A stretch of DNA of 64,000 nucleotides. It comes from Nonomuraea sp. NEAU-A123 (GTDB lineage: Bacteria; Actinomycetota; Actinomycetes; Streptosporangiales; Streptosporangiaceae). The notes under the pieces were generated by a model that worked only from the letters and a program-made list of their open reading frames with translations, was not told the origin of the DNA and did no database searches. Each line of letters opens with the position of its first letter. The stretch's first letter is position 1. Below, piece by piece: positions 25,637 to 33,608 of the stretch. Both the position numbers and the translations under genes were made by a program. The stretch is from positions 1-64,000 of the forward strand of contig NZ_JAHFZZ010000037.1 in assembly GCF_018603905.1 (NCBI RefSeq). Direction: 5' to 3'.

Positions 25637-26629
25637 GTGTTGGATCGCCTCATGCGCGTGCTGCTCACCGGCTCGGCCGGGTTCATCGGGAGTCACATCG
25701 CCGAGGCGGTCGACCGCCTCGGCCACGAGGTCGTCCCCGCCGACGTGCGCACCGGCGTGGACGTCCGCGACGAGGTCGCGCTCAACCGGCTGCTGCCCGG
25801 CACCGACGCCGTCGTCCACCAGGCCGCCAAGGTCGGGCTCGGCGTGAACGTGGCCGACCTGCCCGGCTACGCCTCCGTCAACGTGTACGGCACCGCGGTG
25901 CTCCTGGCGGCGATGGCCCGGCACGGCGTCGGCCGGCTGGTGCTGGCCTCGTCGATGGTCGTGTACGGCGAGGGCGCCTACGACTGCCTGGCCCACGGCC
26001 GGGTACGCCCCGGCCCCCGGCGCTCATCGGACCTGGCGGGCGGCCTGTTCGACCCCCGCTGCCCCACGTGCGACGCCGTACTGGCCCCCGCGGTCATCGC
26101 CGAGGACGCCCCGCTCGACCCGCGCAACGCCTACGCCACGACCAAGCTGGCCCAGGAACACCTGTCGGCCAACTGGGCCCGCGAGACCGGCGGCACCGCC
26201 GTCGCGCTCCGTTACCACAACGTCTACGGCCCCCGGATGCCCAGGGACACGCCCTACGCGGGGGTCGCCTCGATCTTCCTGTCGGCCCTGGTGGCCGGCC
26301 GGGCGCCGCGGGTCTTCGAGGACGGAGGGCAGCGGCGGGACTTCGTACACGTCCGCGACGTGGCCCGGGCCAACGTCCTCGCCCTGGACGCGGGCACCGC
26401 CGGGGCGCTCACGCCGTACAACATCGCCAGCGGCATCCCCCGCACGGTCGGCGACCTGGCCACGGCGCTGGCCGAACAGACCGGCGGTCCGGAGCCGGTC
26501 ACCACCGGCGAGTACCGGCTGGGCGACGTCCGCCACATCGTCGCCTCTCCCGCGAGGGCGGCGGCGGAGCTGGGGTTCGCGGCGGAGATCGGGTTCGGCG
26601 ACGGCATCAAGGAGTTCGCGACTCTGTAA
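25637..26629 (+). CDS. NAD-dependent sugar-nucleotide epimerase/dehydratase (extended SDR)
   Basis: A 330-residue extended short-chain dehydrogenase. The cofactor site is LLTGSAGFIGSH and the catalytic Tyr-Lys pair is YATTKLAQE, preceded by a Ser in LASSMVVYGEG. Four cysteines are few; the DPRCPTCDAVL block resembles a small metal or structural loop seen in some actinobacterial members. The GTG at 25637 has a strong AGGAGGA at 6 nt. It was probably once in one operon with the GT2 gene at 27433 (see findings). Use in cell-surface glycan synthesis is inferred. Confidence 0.85.
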   Translation: MLDRLMRVLLTGSAGFIGSHIAEAVDRLGHEVVPADVRTGVDVRDEVALNRLLPGTDAVVHQAAKVGLGVNVADLPGYASVNVYGTAVLLAAMARHGVGRLVLASSMVVYGEGAYDCLAHGRVRPGPRRSSDLAGGLFDPRCPTCDAVLAPAVIAEDAPLDPRNAYATTKLAQEHLSANWARETGGTAVALRYHNVYGPRMPRDTPYAGVASIFLSALVAGRAPRVFEDGGQRRDFVHVRDVARANVLALDAGTAGALTPYNIASGIPRTVGDLATALAEQTGGPEPVTTGEYRLGDVRHIVASPARAAAELGFAAEIGFGDGIKEFATL

Positions 26630-26630
26630 G
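26614..26630. repeat. 17-bp direct repeat, left copy
   Basis: GTTCGCGACTCTGTAAG overlaps the end of the epimerase gene. A copy with one mismatch occurs at 27381-27397, so the two flank the ArsR-VOC gene pair. Confidence 0.6.
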
Positions 26631-26653
26631 CACCCCGTGAACAGACCGAAGGC

Positions 26654-27043
26654 TTAGCCGGCCTGGTGGGCGATCTGGATCAGGTTGCCGCAGGTGTCGT
26701 CGAGCACGGCGGTGGTCACCGGTCCCATGTCGGCGGGCTCCTGGGTGAAGCGCACGCCGAGGCCGCGGAGCCGCTCGTACTCGGACTTCACGTCGTCGAC
26801 GGCGAACGAGGTGTAGGGGATGCCGTCGGCGACCAGCGCCTCCTTGAACGGCTGCACCGCCGGGTGGCTGCTGGGTTCGAGCACCAGCTCGGTGCCGTCC
26901 GGGTCCTGCGGGGACACCACGGTCAGCCACCGGTCCTCGCCGAGCGGGACGTCGTGCTTCTTCACGAACCCCAGCACCTCGGTGTAGAAGCGCAGCGCCT
27001 TCTCCTGGTCGTCAACGAGCACGCTCGCCAGGTTGATCCTCAT
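26654..27043 (-). CDS. VOC/glyoxalase-fold protein
   Basis: A 129-residue vicinal-oxygen-chelate protein with the paired beta-alpha-beta-beta-beta pattern: DDQEKALRFYTEVLGF in the first half and PDGTELVLEP, TTAVLDDTCGNLIQIAH in the second. The ATG at 27043 overlaps the ArsR stop as ATGA and has AGAGGG upstream. VOC proteins coupled to an ArsR regulator are usually small-molecule-binding or resistance proteins; no substrate can be named. Confidence 0.85.
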   Translation of the reverse strand: MRINLASVLVDDQEKALRFYTEVLGFVKKHDVPLGEDRWLTVVSPQDPDGTELVLEPSSHPAVQPFKEALVADGIPYTSFAVDDVKSEYERLRGLGVRFTQEPADMGPVTTAVLDDTCGNLIQIAHQAG

Positions 27044-27342
27044 GCCGGTTCCCTCTTCTCGGGCTTGGTGAGCCACCGCTCGATGATCGGTTCGAGCGGG
27101 CTGGTGTTGATGTAGTGGAACTTGTACCGGCCCTCGCGCCTGGTCTCGACCAGGCCGGCCGCCTCGAGAACGTCGAGATGCTGCGAGACCGCCTGCCGCG
27201 ACGAACCGAGCCCATGCTTGGTAGCCAGCCGGGCGCAGATCTCAAAGAGCGTCTGTCCGTCGCGGTCGGTCAGCTCGTCGAGGATCGTCCGGCGCGTGGA
27301 ATCAGCCAAGGCCTTGAAGACGTCACCCACACGCCGCACCAT
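27040..27342 (-). CDS. ArsR-family transcriptional repressor
   Basis: A 100-residue winged-helix regulator with the pattern FKALADSTRRTILDEL, a recognition helix in SSRQAVSQHLDVLEAAGL and a beta-wing VETRREGRYKFHYIN. Metal-binding Cys/His clusters of ArsR/SmtB are absent apart from a single Cys, so it belongs to the SdpR-like non-metal group. The ATG at 27342 is used; a GTG at 27330 is possible. It is co-transcribed with the VOC gene, which it probably represses along with itself. Confidence 0.87.
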   Translation of the reverse strand: MVRRVGDVFKALADSTRRTILDELTDRDGQTLFEICARLATKHGLGSSRQAVSQHLDVLEAAGLVETRREGRYKFHYINTSPLEPIIERWLTKPEKREPA

Positions 27343-27344
27343 AG

Positions 27345-27367
27345 GCAAGCCGATACTTGCATGTCAA
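27345..27367 (-). promoter_or_regulatory. arsR promoter and operator
   Basis: On the minus strand TTGACA (27362-27367) is followed by the inverted repeat GCAAG-N6-CTTGC (27345-27360), which lies directly upstream of the arsR start. A repressor bound there would block its own promoter. Confidence 0.5.
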
Positions 27368-27380
27368 CTAGAAGATGGTT

Positions 27381-27397
27381 GTTCACGACTCTGTAAG
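27381..27397. repeat. 17-bp direct repeat, right copy
   Basis: GTTCACGACTCTGTAAG differs by one base from 26614-26630 and lies 36 bp upstream of the GT2 start. Confidence 0.6.
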
Positions 27398-27432
27398 AGC
27401 CGGCCGGAGGCTTCGGCTCTAGCCTCGGAGGC

Positions 27433-28086
27433 ATGATCGATGTCGTGCTGCCCTGCCTGAACGAGGCCGCCGCCCTGCCATGGGTGCTGGAACGCATGCC
27501 CGACGGCTACCGCCCGATCGTCGTGGACAACGGCTCCACGGACGGCTCGGAGCGGGTGGCCGCCGCGTACGGGGCGCTGGTCGTATGGGAGCCGCTGCGC
27601 GGGTTCGGCGCGGCCTGCCACACCGGGCTGCTGGCGGCCACGGCCGAGCTGGTCTGCTTCATGGACGCCGACGCCTCCCTGGACCCGCGCCAACTCCCGC
27701 GCGTCGTCGAACCGGTCGCGTCGGGCGCAAGCGACCTGGCGCTGGGCCGCCGCCTCGCTGTGGGTGGCGCCTGGCCCGCGCACGCCCGGCTGGGGAACGC
27801 GGTGCTGGCCCGGCGGCTGCGGCGCGGCTCCGGCGTGCCGCTGACCGACCTCGGACCGATGCGGGCCTGCCGCCGCGCGGCGCTCGTCGAGCTGGGGCTG
27901 ACGGACCGCCGGTTCGGCTACCCGCTGGAGATGGTGCTGCGGGCCGCCGCCGCGGGCTGGCGGATCTCGGAGACGGAGGTCGACTACCTGCCGCGCGCCG
28001 GCCGCTCCAAGGTGACGGGCACGGTCCGCGGCACATGGCGCGCCATCTCCGACATGCGCGCCGTCCTGGCCACCCACCACGCCTGA
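27433..28086 (+). CDS. Family 2 glycosyltransferase
   Basis: A 217-residue GT-A fold transferase. IDVVLPCLNEAAALPWVL opens the fold, VVDNGSTDGSE binds the nucleotide, and MDADAS is the DXD-type metal site. There is no membrane anchor, unlike dolichyl-phosphate mannose synthases, which it otherwise resembles. GGAGG lies just upstream; a TAGCCT -10 at 27420-27425 could also give a near-leaderless message. With the epimerase it probably served a cell-surface or polyprenyl-linked sugar pathway. The acceptor is unknown. Confidence 0.86.
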   Translation: MIDVVLPCLNEAAALPWVLERMPDGYRPIVVDNGSTDGSERVAAAYGALVVWEPLRGFGAACHTGLLAATAELVCFMDADASLDPRQLPRVVEPVASGASDLALGRRLAVGGAWPAHARLGNAVLARRLRRGSGVPLTDLGPMRACRRAALVELGLTDRRFGYPLEMVLRAAAAGWRISETEVDYLPRAGRSKVTGTVRGTWRAISDMRAVLATHHA

Positions 28087-28105
28087 GCATGCCTGTTGAG
28101 CCGAA

Positions 28106-29044
28106 CTAGGGACAACGGACGATCATGCCCGCGTACGACAGGTTCCCGCCGAACCCGAAGAGCAGCATCGGCGCCCCCCGCCGCACCTCACCCCGCTCCA
28201 GCAGCTTCGACAGCGCCAGCGGGACGCTCGCGGCCGAGGTGTTGCCCGATTCGACCACGTCACGGGCCACGATCGCGTTGACCGCGCCGAGCTTCTGCGC
28301 GATCGGCTCGATGATCCGCAGGTTCGCCTGGTGCAGCACCACGGCCGCCAGTTCCTCCGGCTTGACGCCGCCACGCTCGCACGCGCGCCGGGCGATGTCC
28401 GGCAGCCGCGTGGTGGCCCAGCGGTAGACGGTCTGGCCGTCCTGGGCGAACCGGGTGGGCGTGCCGCCGATCCGCACCGCACTGCCTAATTCGGGGGCCG
28501 AGCCCCAGACGACGGGCCCGATCTCCGGCTCCGCCGCCGCGCTCAGCACCGCCGCCCCGGCGCCGTCGCCGGTCAGTACGCACGTCGTACGGTCGGTCCA
28601 GTCGGTCACGGCCGTCATCTTGTCCGCGCCGACGACCAGCGCGTGAGTGGCGGCCCCGGCCTTGATCGTGTGGTCTGCCATGGCCAGCGCGTGGGTGAAG
28701 CCGGAGCACGAGACGCCCAGGTCCATGACGGCCGCGTCCGGCACGCCGAGCTTGGCCGCGACGCGGGAGGCGATGTTCGGGGCCCGCTCGGTCTGGGTGC
28801 AGGTGGCCACGAGCACGAGGTCGATGTCGGACGCGTCGAGCCCGCTGCCCGCCAGCGCCTTGGCCGCCGCGTGCCCGGCCAGCTCGGTCACGCCCTCCTC
28901 CGGCCCGGCCATGTGCCTGGTACGGATCCCGACCCGCTTGGCGATCCACTCGTCGGAGGTGTCGACCATGGCGGCGAGGTCGTCGTTCGTCAGCACTTTG
29001 GCGGGTTGGTAGTGGCCGGTGGCGACGATGCGTGATCCGTTCAT
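28106..29044 (-). CDS. 3-oxoacyl-ACP synthase III (KAS III) family protein
   Basis: A 312-residue FabH-like thiolase-fold condensing enzyme. Cys113 (VSCSGFTHA), His in VLHQANLRI and Asn in ESGNTSAAS form the triad, and GFGGNLSYAGMIV closes the protein. It should condense an acyl-CoA starter with malonyl-ACP. No other fatty-acid or polyketide genes are adjacent, so a stand-alone starter or ester-forming role is possible. The start at 29044 is set by a leaderless promoter. It diverges from a TetR gene. Confidence 0.88.
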   Translation of the reverse strand: MNGSRIVATGHYQPAKVLTNDDLAAMVDTSDEWIAKRVGIRTRHMAGPEEGVTELAGHAAAKALAGSGLDASDIDLVLVATCTQTERAPNIASRVAAKLGVPDAAVMDLGVSCSGFTHALAMADHTIKAGAATHALVVGADKMTAVTDWTDRTTCVLTGDGAGAAVLSAAAEPEIGPVVWGSAPELGSAVRIGGTPTRFAQDGQTVYRWATTRLPDIARRACERGGVKPEELAAVVLHQANLRIIEPIAQKLGAVNAIVARDVVESGNTSAASVPLALSKLLERGEVRRGAPMLLFGFGGNLSYAGMIVRCP

Positions 29045-29051
29045 GGGCCGG

Positions 29052-29083
29052 ACTATAGCAACCGACCGTTCGGACGCTAAAAT
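29052..29083. promoter_or_regulatory. Back-to-back leaderless promoters with central TetR operator
   Basis: On the minus strand TATAGT (29052-29057) ends 7 nt before the fabH-like ATG. On the plus strand TAAAAT (29078-29083) ends 6 nt before the tetR ATG. Between them lies the inverted repeat CCGA-N4-TCGG (29062-29073). One bound TetR dimer would cover the -35 zones of both genes. Confidence 0.65.
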
Positions 29084-29089
29084 GGCTCG

Positions 29090-29707
29090 ATGAGCCCGCG
29101 CAGATCCGTGGCAGAGGCCCTCGGCACCCGCTCCACCATTCTCGACCGCTCGGTCGGCATCGCCTCCGTCGAGGGGCTGGAAGGGCTGACCATCGGCCGC
29201 CTCGCGACCGAGCTCGGCATGAGCAAGTCCGGTGTGCTCGGGCACTTCGGCTCGAAAGAGGCGTTGCAACTGGCGGTGCTGGACCGGGCGGGCGAGGTCT
29301 TCCGCGCGGAGGTCTGGGAGCCCGTCGTCCGGATCGAGCCCGGAATGCCGCGGCTGCGGGCGCTCTGCGAGGCGTGGATCTCCTACCTGGAGCGCGGGGT
29401 CTTTCCCGGCGGCTGCTTCTTCGTCGCCGCGGCCCACGAGTTCGACGGGCGCGCGGGGGCGGTACGTGACGCGGTGGAGGCCCGGTTCGACACCTGGCGG
29501 GCGCGGCTGCTCAAGGAGACGCGGCGGGCCGTGGCCGCCGGGGACCTGCCGGGCGGCGTCGATGCCGAACAGCTCGTGTTCGAGCTGCACGGCCTGGTCA
29601 TGTCGCTGAACCACACCTTGCAACTGCACGGCGACCGCCAGGCCGTCACATGGGCGCGCAGGGCCGTACGGGCTCGTCTCGGCATTTCGCCAGCGGCCAT
29701 CTCGTAA
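29090..29707 (+). CDS. TetR-family repressor
   Basis: A 205-residue regulator with the N-terminal helix-turn-helix LTIGRLATELGMSKSGVLGHFGSKEAL and a C-terminal TetR_C_6-like ligand domain (WISYLERGVFPGGCFFVAAAHEFDGR). This subfamily often senses acyl or aromatic ligands. It almost certainly controls the divergent KAS III gene through the 45-bp shared region. Confidence 0.9.
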   Translation: MSPRRSVAEALGTRSTILDRSVGIASVEGLEGLTIGRLATELGMSKSGVLGHFGSKEALQLAVLDRAGEVFRAEVWEPVVRIEPGMPRLRALCEAWISYLERGVFPGGCFFVAAAHEFDGRAGAVRDAVEARFDTWRARLLKETRRAVAAGDLPGGVDAEQLVFELHGLVMSLNHTLQLHGDRQAVTWARRAVRARLGISPAAIS

Positions 29708-29771
29708 GACGGCGCGCTTAAGAGGCCGCGCGTCCCCGCTGGGTGCGGCGTCGGCATGGGGGTCGGTCGGG

Positions 29772-29984
29772 TCAGCTCGCCGAGAGCTCCTCGAAGAGCG
29801 TCAGCGCCGCTTGGCGTACGTCCTGCGGCGCGAGTCCGTCGAGTGTCTGCCTTGCCTGGAAGACGTCGCGTGTGGTGGCCAGCGTGATGGCCACGGACGC
29901 GGCCGCCGCGCGGTCCAGCGAGCCCGCCGGTGCGGCGTCGGCCAGCTGCTGGGCGCTCGCGGCGAGGTCGAGGTTGTCTCTCAA
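29772..29984 (-). CDS. Small helical protein of unknown function
   Basis: A 70-residue alanine-rich helical protein starting from TTG, supported by GAGGAGG about 5 nt upstream. No motif, signal peptide or cysteine is seen. The pattern DVFQARQTLDGLAPQDVRQAA suggests a helical bundle. It could be an accessory or adaptor protein; I cannot assign a role. Confidence 0.6.
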   Translation of the reverse strand: MRDNLDLAASAQQLADAAPAGSLDRAAAASVAITLATTRDVFQARQTLDGLAPQDVRQAALTLFEELSAS

Positions 29985-30107
29985 CGGGCCTCCTCGGTGA
30001 TAGCGGGTCGGCCCATTGCATCACCTGGAAGGGTGTTTCATCCACTGTTAGGGCCGTTCCCGATTCGTCGGTCGAATACGTCCCCGCCTACCCCGTCCGG
30101 CCACGTA

Positions 30108-30812
30108 TTACGCACCCGGCACCGTGAGGCCCGATTCGTAGGCGGTAATCACCGCCTGCACCCTGTCGCGTAGCCCGAGCTTGGCGAGCAGATTGCTGAC
30201 GTGTGTCTTCACGGTGTGCTCGCTGACCACCATGGCCTGCGCGATCTCCGCGTTCGACAGCCCGCGTGCGATGAGCTGCAGCGTCTCGCGTTCTCTGGCA
30301 GTCAGTACGTCCAGCGCGCCGGTGGGCCGGGCGGTCGGCCGGGAGGTGAACTCGGAGATCAACCTCCTGGTCACCGTCGGCGCCAGCAGCGATTCCCCCT
30401 CCGCGACCACCCGTACGGCGTTGACCAGGTCATCACGGCGCACATCCTTGAGCAGGAACCCGCTGGCGCCCGCCCGCAGCGCGTCATAGATGTAGTCGTC
30501 GTGGTCGAACGTGGTGAGCATGAGCACCCGGCAGCCCGTCTCCGCGCACACGATCTTGGCGGCCTCGATGCCGTCCATCCTGGGCATGCGGATGTCGAGC
30601 AGCAGCACGTCCGCCTCGTGCTCGCGGACCGCGGCGATCGCCTGGACCCCGTCGGCCGCCTCGGCGACCACGTCGATGTCCGGCTGGGCGTCGAGGATCA
30701 TCGCGAATCCGCCCCGGACCAGCTCCTGATCGTCGGCGACCACGACCCGGATGCTCGGGGACGCGTCCAGGCCGCCGCCGGCGGTTGGGCCGACAACGGT
30801 CCGGCCGGTCAT
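30108..30812 (-). CDS. NarL/LuxR-type response regulator
   Basis: A 234-residue regulator with an unusual 20-residue glycine-rich leader before the receiver (VVVADDQELV; phospho-Asp in LLDIRMP; Lys in LLKD). The C-terminal LuxR domain contains LTARERETLQLIARGLSNAEIA. It overlaps the upstream histidine kinase stop by 4 nt. A start further in is possible, since the leader is not part of the fold. Confidence 0.9.
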   Translation of the reverse strand: MTGRTVVGPTAGGGLDASPSIRVVVADDQELVRGGFAMILDAQPDIDVVAEAADGVQAIAAVREHEADVLLLDIRMPRMDGIEAAKIVCAETGCRVLMLTTFDHDDYIYDALRAGASGFLLKDVRRDDLVNAVRVVAEGESLLAPTVTRRLISEFTSRPTARPTGALDVLTARERETLQLIARGLSNAEIAQAMVVSEHTVKTHVSNLLAKLGLRDRVQAVITAYESGLTVPGA

Positions 30813-31978
30813 GCCTGGGCCAGCGGGAGTCGTACCGACACCTGGAAGCCCGGCCCGTCCGTGCGGCGACCGGCCACGGCGGTGCCACCGCAGGCGGCGG
30901 CGCGCTCCCGGATGCCGATCAGCCCGTGCCCGCCCGAAGGCAGTCCGGGCCCGTCGATCGCGCGCCCCCGGCCGTCGTCGGTGATGTCGAGCAGCAAGGT
31001 GTCGTCCTCCCAGGTGAGCCGGATGTCCGCGTGGTTCGCGCCGGCGTGCTTGACGATGTTGGTGAGCGCTTCCTGCGTGACCCGGTACGCGGCGACGGCG
31101 CAGTCGGGCGAGACCGGACGCGGCCGGCCGGCCGAGGCGAACCCCACCCGAAGCCCCGTATGCGAGACCTGGTCCGCCAGGGCGGGCAGGTCGTCGATGG
31201 TGGGCTGGGGCGCGCGCGGCGCCTCCTCGTCCTTCAGCACGCCCAGCATCCGGCGGAGCTGCATCATCGCGTCCCGCCCCGCCGCGGCGATCGCGTCGAA
31301 GGCGGCCTCCGCCCGGGCCGGGTTGCTCCTGACCACCACGGGCCCCGCCTCCGCCTGGACGACCATGAGGCTGACCGCGTGGGCGAGGATGTCGTGCATG
31401 TCGCGGGCGATCCTGGCGCGCTCGTGCTCGGCGGCGCGTTCCGCTTCCACTTGTCGCTCCCTTTCCAGCCGTTCGGCCCGTTCCTCCAGCGCGGCGGCGT
31501 GGGCGCGGGAGGTGGCCGAGGCCCTGCCGATGGCGTACGCGGCGACGAACAGCACGGTCCCGCGCAGCGCGGTCTCCGACGAGCCGACCAGGAGCAGGCC
31601 ACCGGCGATGGTCATGGCGAACACGGTGATCCGCTGCCAGGTGCCGGAGTAGGCGGCGACCGTGTAGAGCGCGACCAGCCCGCCGTACCAGATGGGCTGG
31701 CGCGCGACGTGGTCGGCGAGATCGTAGAGGGCGCCCGTGCACAGACTGGTGATCAGTACGGTGATCGGCGCCCGCCGCCGCCAGATCAGCGGCAGCGACG
31801 CGAGGATCACCACCAGGTACCCCCACAAGTCCCAGGGTTGGCCATCCTGCCCGTTATCGGACAGCAGCGGCCAGAGCTGGGCGATCAGGATCACCGCGGT
31901 GAGCGCGCCGTCCACCCAGAGGTGAGGGAGCGCCCGGATCCTTCGCCGCAGGATGTCAATAAGCGACAAGTCGGACAC
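30809..31978 (-). CDS. Sensor histidine kinase (HisKA_3 type)
   Basis: A 389-residue membrane kinase. Five to six hydrophobic segments lie within residues 20-160, followed by a coiled coil rich in Glu/Arg (165-200). The phospho-His is in ARDMHDILAHAVSLMVVQAE, and the ATPase domain contains YRVTQEALTNIVKHAGA and GLIGIRERAAACGG. The GTG at 31978 has GAGG upstream. It forms a cognate pair with the regulator above. The input signal is unknown. Confidence 0.9.
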   Translation of the reverse strand: MSDLSLIDILRRRIRALPHLWVDGALTAVILIAQLWPLLSDNGQDGQPWDLWGYLVVILASLPLIWRRRAPITVLITSLCTGALYDLADHVARQPIWYGGLVALYTVAAYSGTWQRITVFAMTIAGGLLLVGSSETALRGTVLFVAAYAIGRASATSRAHAAALEERAERLERERQVEAERAAEHERARIARDMHDILAHAVSLMVVQAEAGPVVVRSNPARAEAAFDAIAAAGRDAMMQLRRMLGVLKDEEAPRAPQPTIDDLPALADQVSHTGLRVGFASAGRPRPVSPDCAVAAYRVTQEALTNIVKHAGANHADIRLTWEDDTLLLDITDDGRGRAIDGPGLPSGGHGLIGIRERAAACGGTAVAGRRTDGPGFQVSVRLPLAQA

Positions 31979-32014
31979 AGTGCCTCATCTTTCCGCACTT
32001 TTACCGGAGGGCTC

Positions 32015-32599
32015 TCAGGCGTGAGCGGGGACGCGCCGCAGCGCCGGCGTGCGGCGGCTCATCAGCGGCAGGAACGAGACGAACAGCAGGACCGCGCCCA
32101 CCGGGATGAGGTCCTTGTTGACCGCCGATAGCACGATCTCGGCCAGCACCGCGACCGGCACCCAGAACTTGACCATCCGGTGCCCGGCGAGCAGGCCGGC
32201 GAAGGCGAGCTGGGCGACGTAGAACAGGATCGGGCCCACGCTGTAGACGACCACCGACACGCCCGGCACCGCCTGTACCTGCGTGAACATCGAGCTCATC
32301 GCGTCATGGTCGGCCGCCAGGAAGCCGATGACGATGTCGATCGTGAACTGGGCGGCCGCGCAGCCGATCCCGACGACGCCCCCGATTAGGGCCGTGGTGG
32401 CGAGCGCCGACCGCCCCAGCATGCTCCGCATTTCCCAAAATATCGGGACGAATAGCGTCAAAGCACCAAGAAAGGCTAGGTGTCCGACGGTCCAGGCCAC
32501 GCCGGGACCGCGGACGCCGTCGAGACCGTCGACGATTCTGAGCACGCCGTAGGCCAGGACGAGCAGCGGGGCGGCGATGAGCGCGGTGCGATTCTTCAT
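32015..32599 (-). CDS. Six-helix membrane protein of unknown function
   Basis: A 194-residue integral membrane protein with about six hydrophobic segments and short loops, starting MKNRTALIAAPLLVLAYG. GAGGAG precedes the ATG. There are no catalytic motifs. The general appearance is of DUF4386-like or similar small actinobacterial membrane proteins, but I do not recognise a family. It is transcribed divergently from the SRPBCC gene across a 216-bp region rich in hairpins. Confidence 0.75.
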   Translation of the reverse strand: MKNRTALIAAPLLVLAYGVLRIVDGLDGVRGPGVAWTVGHLAFLGALTLFVPIFWEMRSMLGRSALATTALIGGVVGIGCAAAQFTIDIVIGFLAADHDAMSSMFTQVQAVPGVSVVVYSVGPILFYVAQLAFAGLLAGHRMVKFWVPVAVLAEIVLSAVNKDLIPVGAVLLFVSFLPLMSRRTPALRRVPAHA

Positions 32600-32660
32600 G
32601 GTCGGTTCTCCTCGGAGGCGGGGGATATGCAGCCAATCCTCGGAGTTCGCCACTCGAATG

Positions 32661-32728
32661 GGATCGCCGTGACGGGCGATCCTCGCCCTCCCTCTCAAGA
32701 GTGAGTCCGGTCGCCCGCACGGGCGACC
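32661..32728. repeat. Two tandem stem-loop palindromes
   Basis: GGATCGCC-N6-GGCGATCC (32661-32682) and GGTCGCCCG-CA-CGGGCGACC (32709-32728) lie 48 bp apart in the divergent intergenic region. Arms share the GG(A)TCGCC word. No U-tract follows on either strand, so they are not typical terminators; a protein site, attenuator or REP-like element is possible. Confidence 0.6.
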
Positions 32729-32749
32729 CTGCCGACAATTATGGAGTGC

Positions 32750-32774
32750 TTGACAAGTCTTATTGTCGGTGGAA
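32750..32774 (+). promoter_or_regulatory. Promoter/operator TTGACAA(N5)ATTGTCGGTG, copy B
   Basis: The -35 hexamer TTGACA is embedded in the inverted repeat GACAA-N6-TTGTC. The block matches 20 of 25 positions with the promoter of the hydrolase operon at 38841-38865. An extra outlying arm CCGACAAT lies at 32732-32739. It sits 42 bp upstream of the SRPBCC start. Confidence 0.55.
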
Positions 32775-32815
32775 GGGTCGATAACACCGAAAGGACATCC
32801 ACCGAGGAGCCGGTC

Positions 32816-33565
32816 ATGCCGCACGAGTTCGAGGTAAGTCACGAGATCGAGCTGGACGCCTCACCCGAGGAGGTCTGGCAGGCGATCGCCGAAGGGCCGG
32901 GCATCGACTCCTGGTTCATGGGCCATAGCGAACTGGAGCCCCGCGAGGGCGGCAGAGGCACGCAGACCTTCGGCGGCGACTTCACCATGGGCTCGACCGT
33001 CACCGCGTGGGAGCCGGGCAAGCGGCTCGCCTACCGCGGCGACGAGAACCCCGAAGACGGCACGTTCATGGCCTTCGAATACCTCATCGAAGGCCGCGAG
33101 CGCGGCAGCACGGTGCTCCGCTTCGTGCACAACGGCTTCCTCGGCGACGACTGGGAGTCCGAGTACGACGCGCTGAAGATCGGCGACCTCCAATACCTCA
33201 ACAAGCTGGCCGCCTACCTCAAGCACTTCCGCGGCCGGATCTCGACGCACAACCTCATGCTCTGGGGCCCGCGGGCGTCGCACGCTCAGGCGTGGGCCGC
33301 CTTCCAGAACGTGCTCGGCCTGACCGGCGGCATCGCCGCGGGCGACCGGGTCACGATCACGCTCGACGGGGTCGCGCCGGAGGAAGGCGTGGTCGAGTGG
33401 GTCACGAATCCCGGAGCGTTCATCGGGGTGCGGACCGGCGACGGGCTCTACATGTTCATCCACGGTCAGGGCACGGTCGTGGTCGAGCACCACGCCTACA
33501 CCGACATCGACGGGCAGGCGCTGGAGCAGTCCTGGCAGGGCTGGCTGGCGAAGGCCTTCGCTTAG
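32816..33565 (+). CDS. SRPBCC/AHSA1-like protein
   Basis: A 249-residue protein with an N-terminal START-like (Activator of Hsp90 ATPase homology) fold: HEIELDASPEEVWQAIAEGPGIDSWF, then YLIEGRERGSTVLRFVHNGF and DLQYLNKLAAYLKHF. The second half (about 150-249) repeats the fold more loosely, so it may be a two-domain member. GAGGAG lies upstream of the ATG at 32816. Such proteins bind hydrophobic small molecules; the ligand is unknown. It may share regulation with the alpha/beta hydrolase at 38036 through a common promoter motif. Confidence 0.83.
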   Translation: MPHEFEVSHEIELDASPEEVWQAIAEGPGIDSWFMGHSELEPREGGRGTQTFGGDFTMGSTVTAWEPGKRLAYRGDENPEDGTFMAFEYLIEGRERGSTVLRFVHNGFLGDDWESEYDALKIGDLQYLNKLAAYLKHFRGRISTHNLMLWGPRASHAQAWAAFQNVLGLTGGIAAGDRVTITLDGVAPEEGVVEWVTNPGAFIGVRTGDGLYMFIHGQGTVVVEHHAYTDIDGQALEQSWQGWLAKAFA

Positions 33566-33573
33566 AGAGGCAT

Positions 33574-33597
33574 CGGGCCCGGCAGTCGCCGGGCCCG
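33574..33597. terminator. Bidirectional hairpin between convergent genes
   Basis: CGGGCCCGGC-AGTC-GCCGGGCCCG: perfect 10-bp GC arms and a 4-base loop, 8 bp after the SRPBCC stop and 11 bp before the end of the TAP-like gene. There is no U-tract, as is usual in high-GC actinomycetes. Confidence 0.8.
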
Positions 33598-33608
33598 GAG
33601 GCCCGTGG

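Noticed and set aside
30813-31826. N-terminal extension of the second response regulator
   Set aside because: It is a shadow reading of the histidine kinase gene; the receiver domain begins after 30812.
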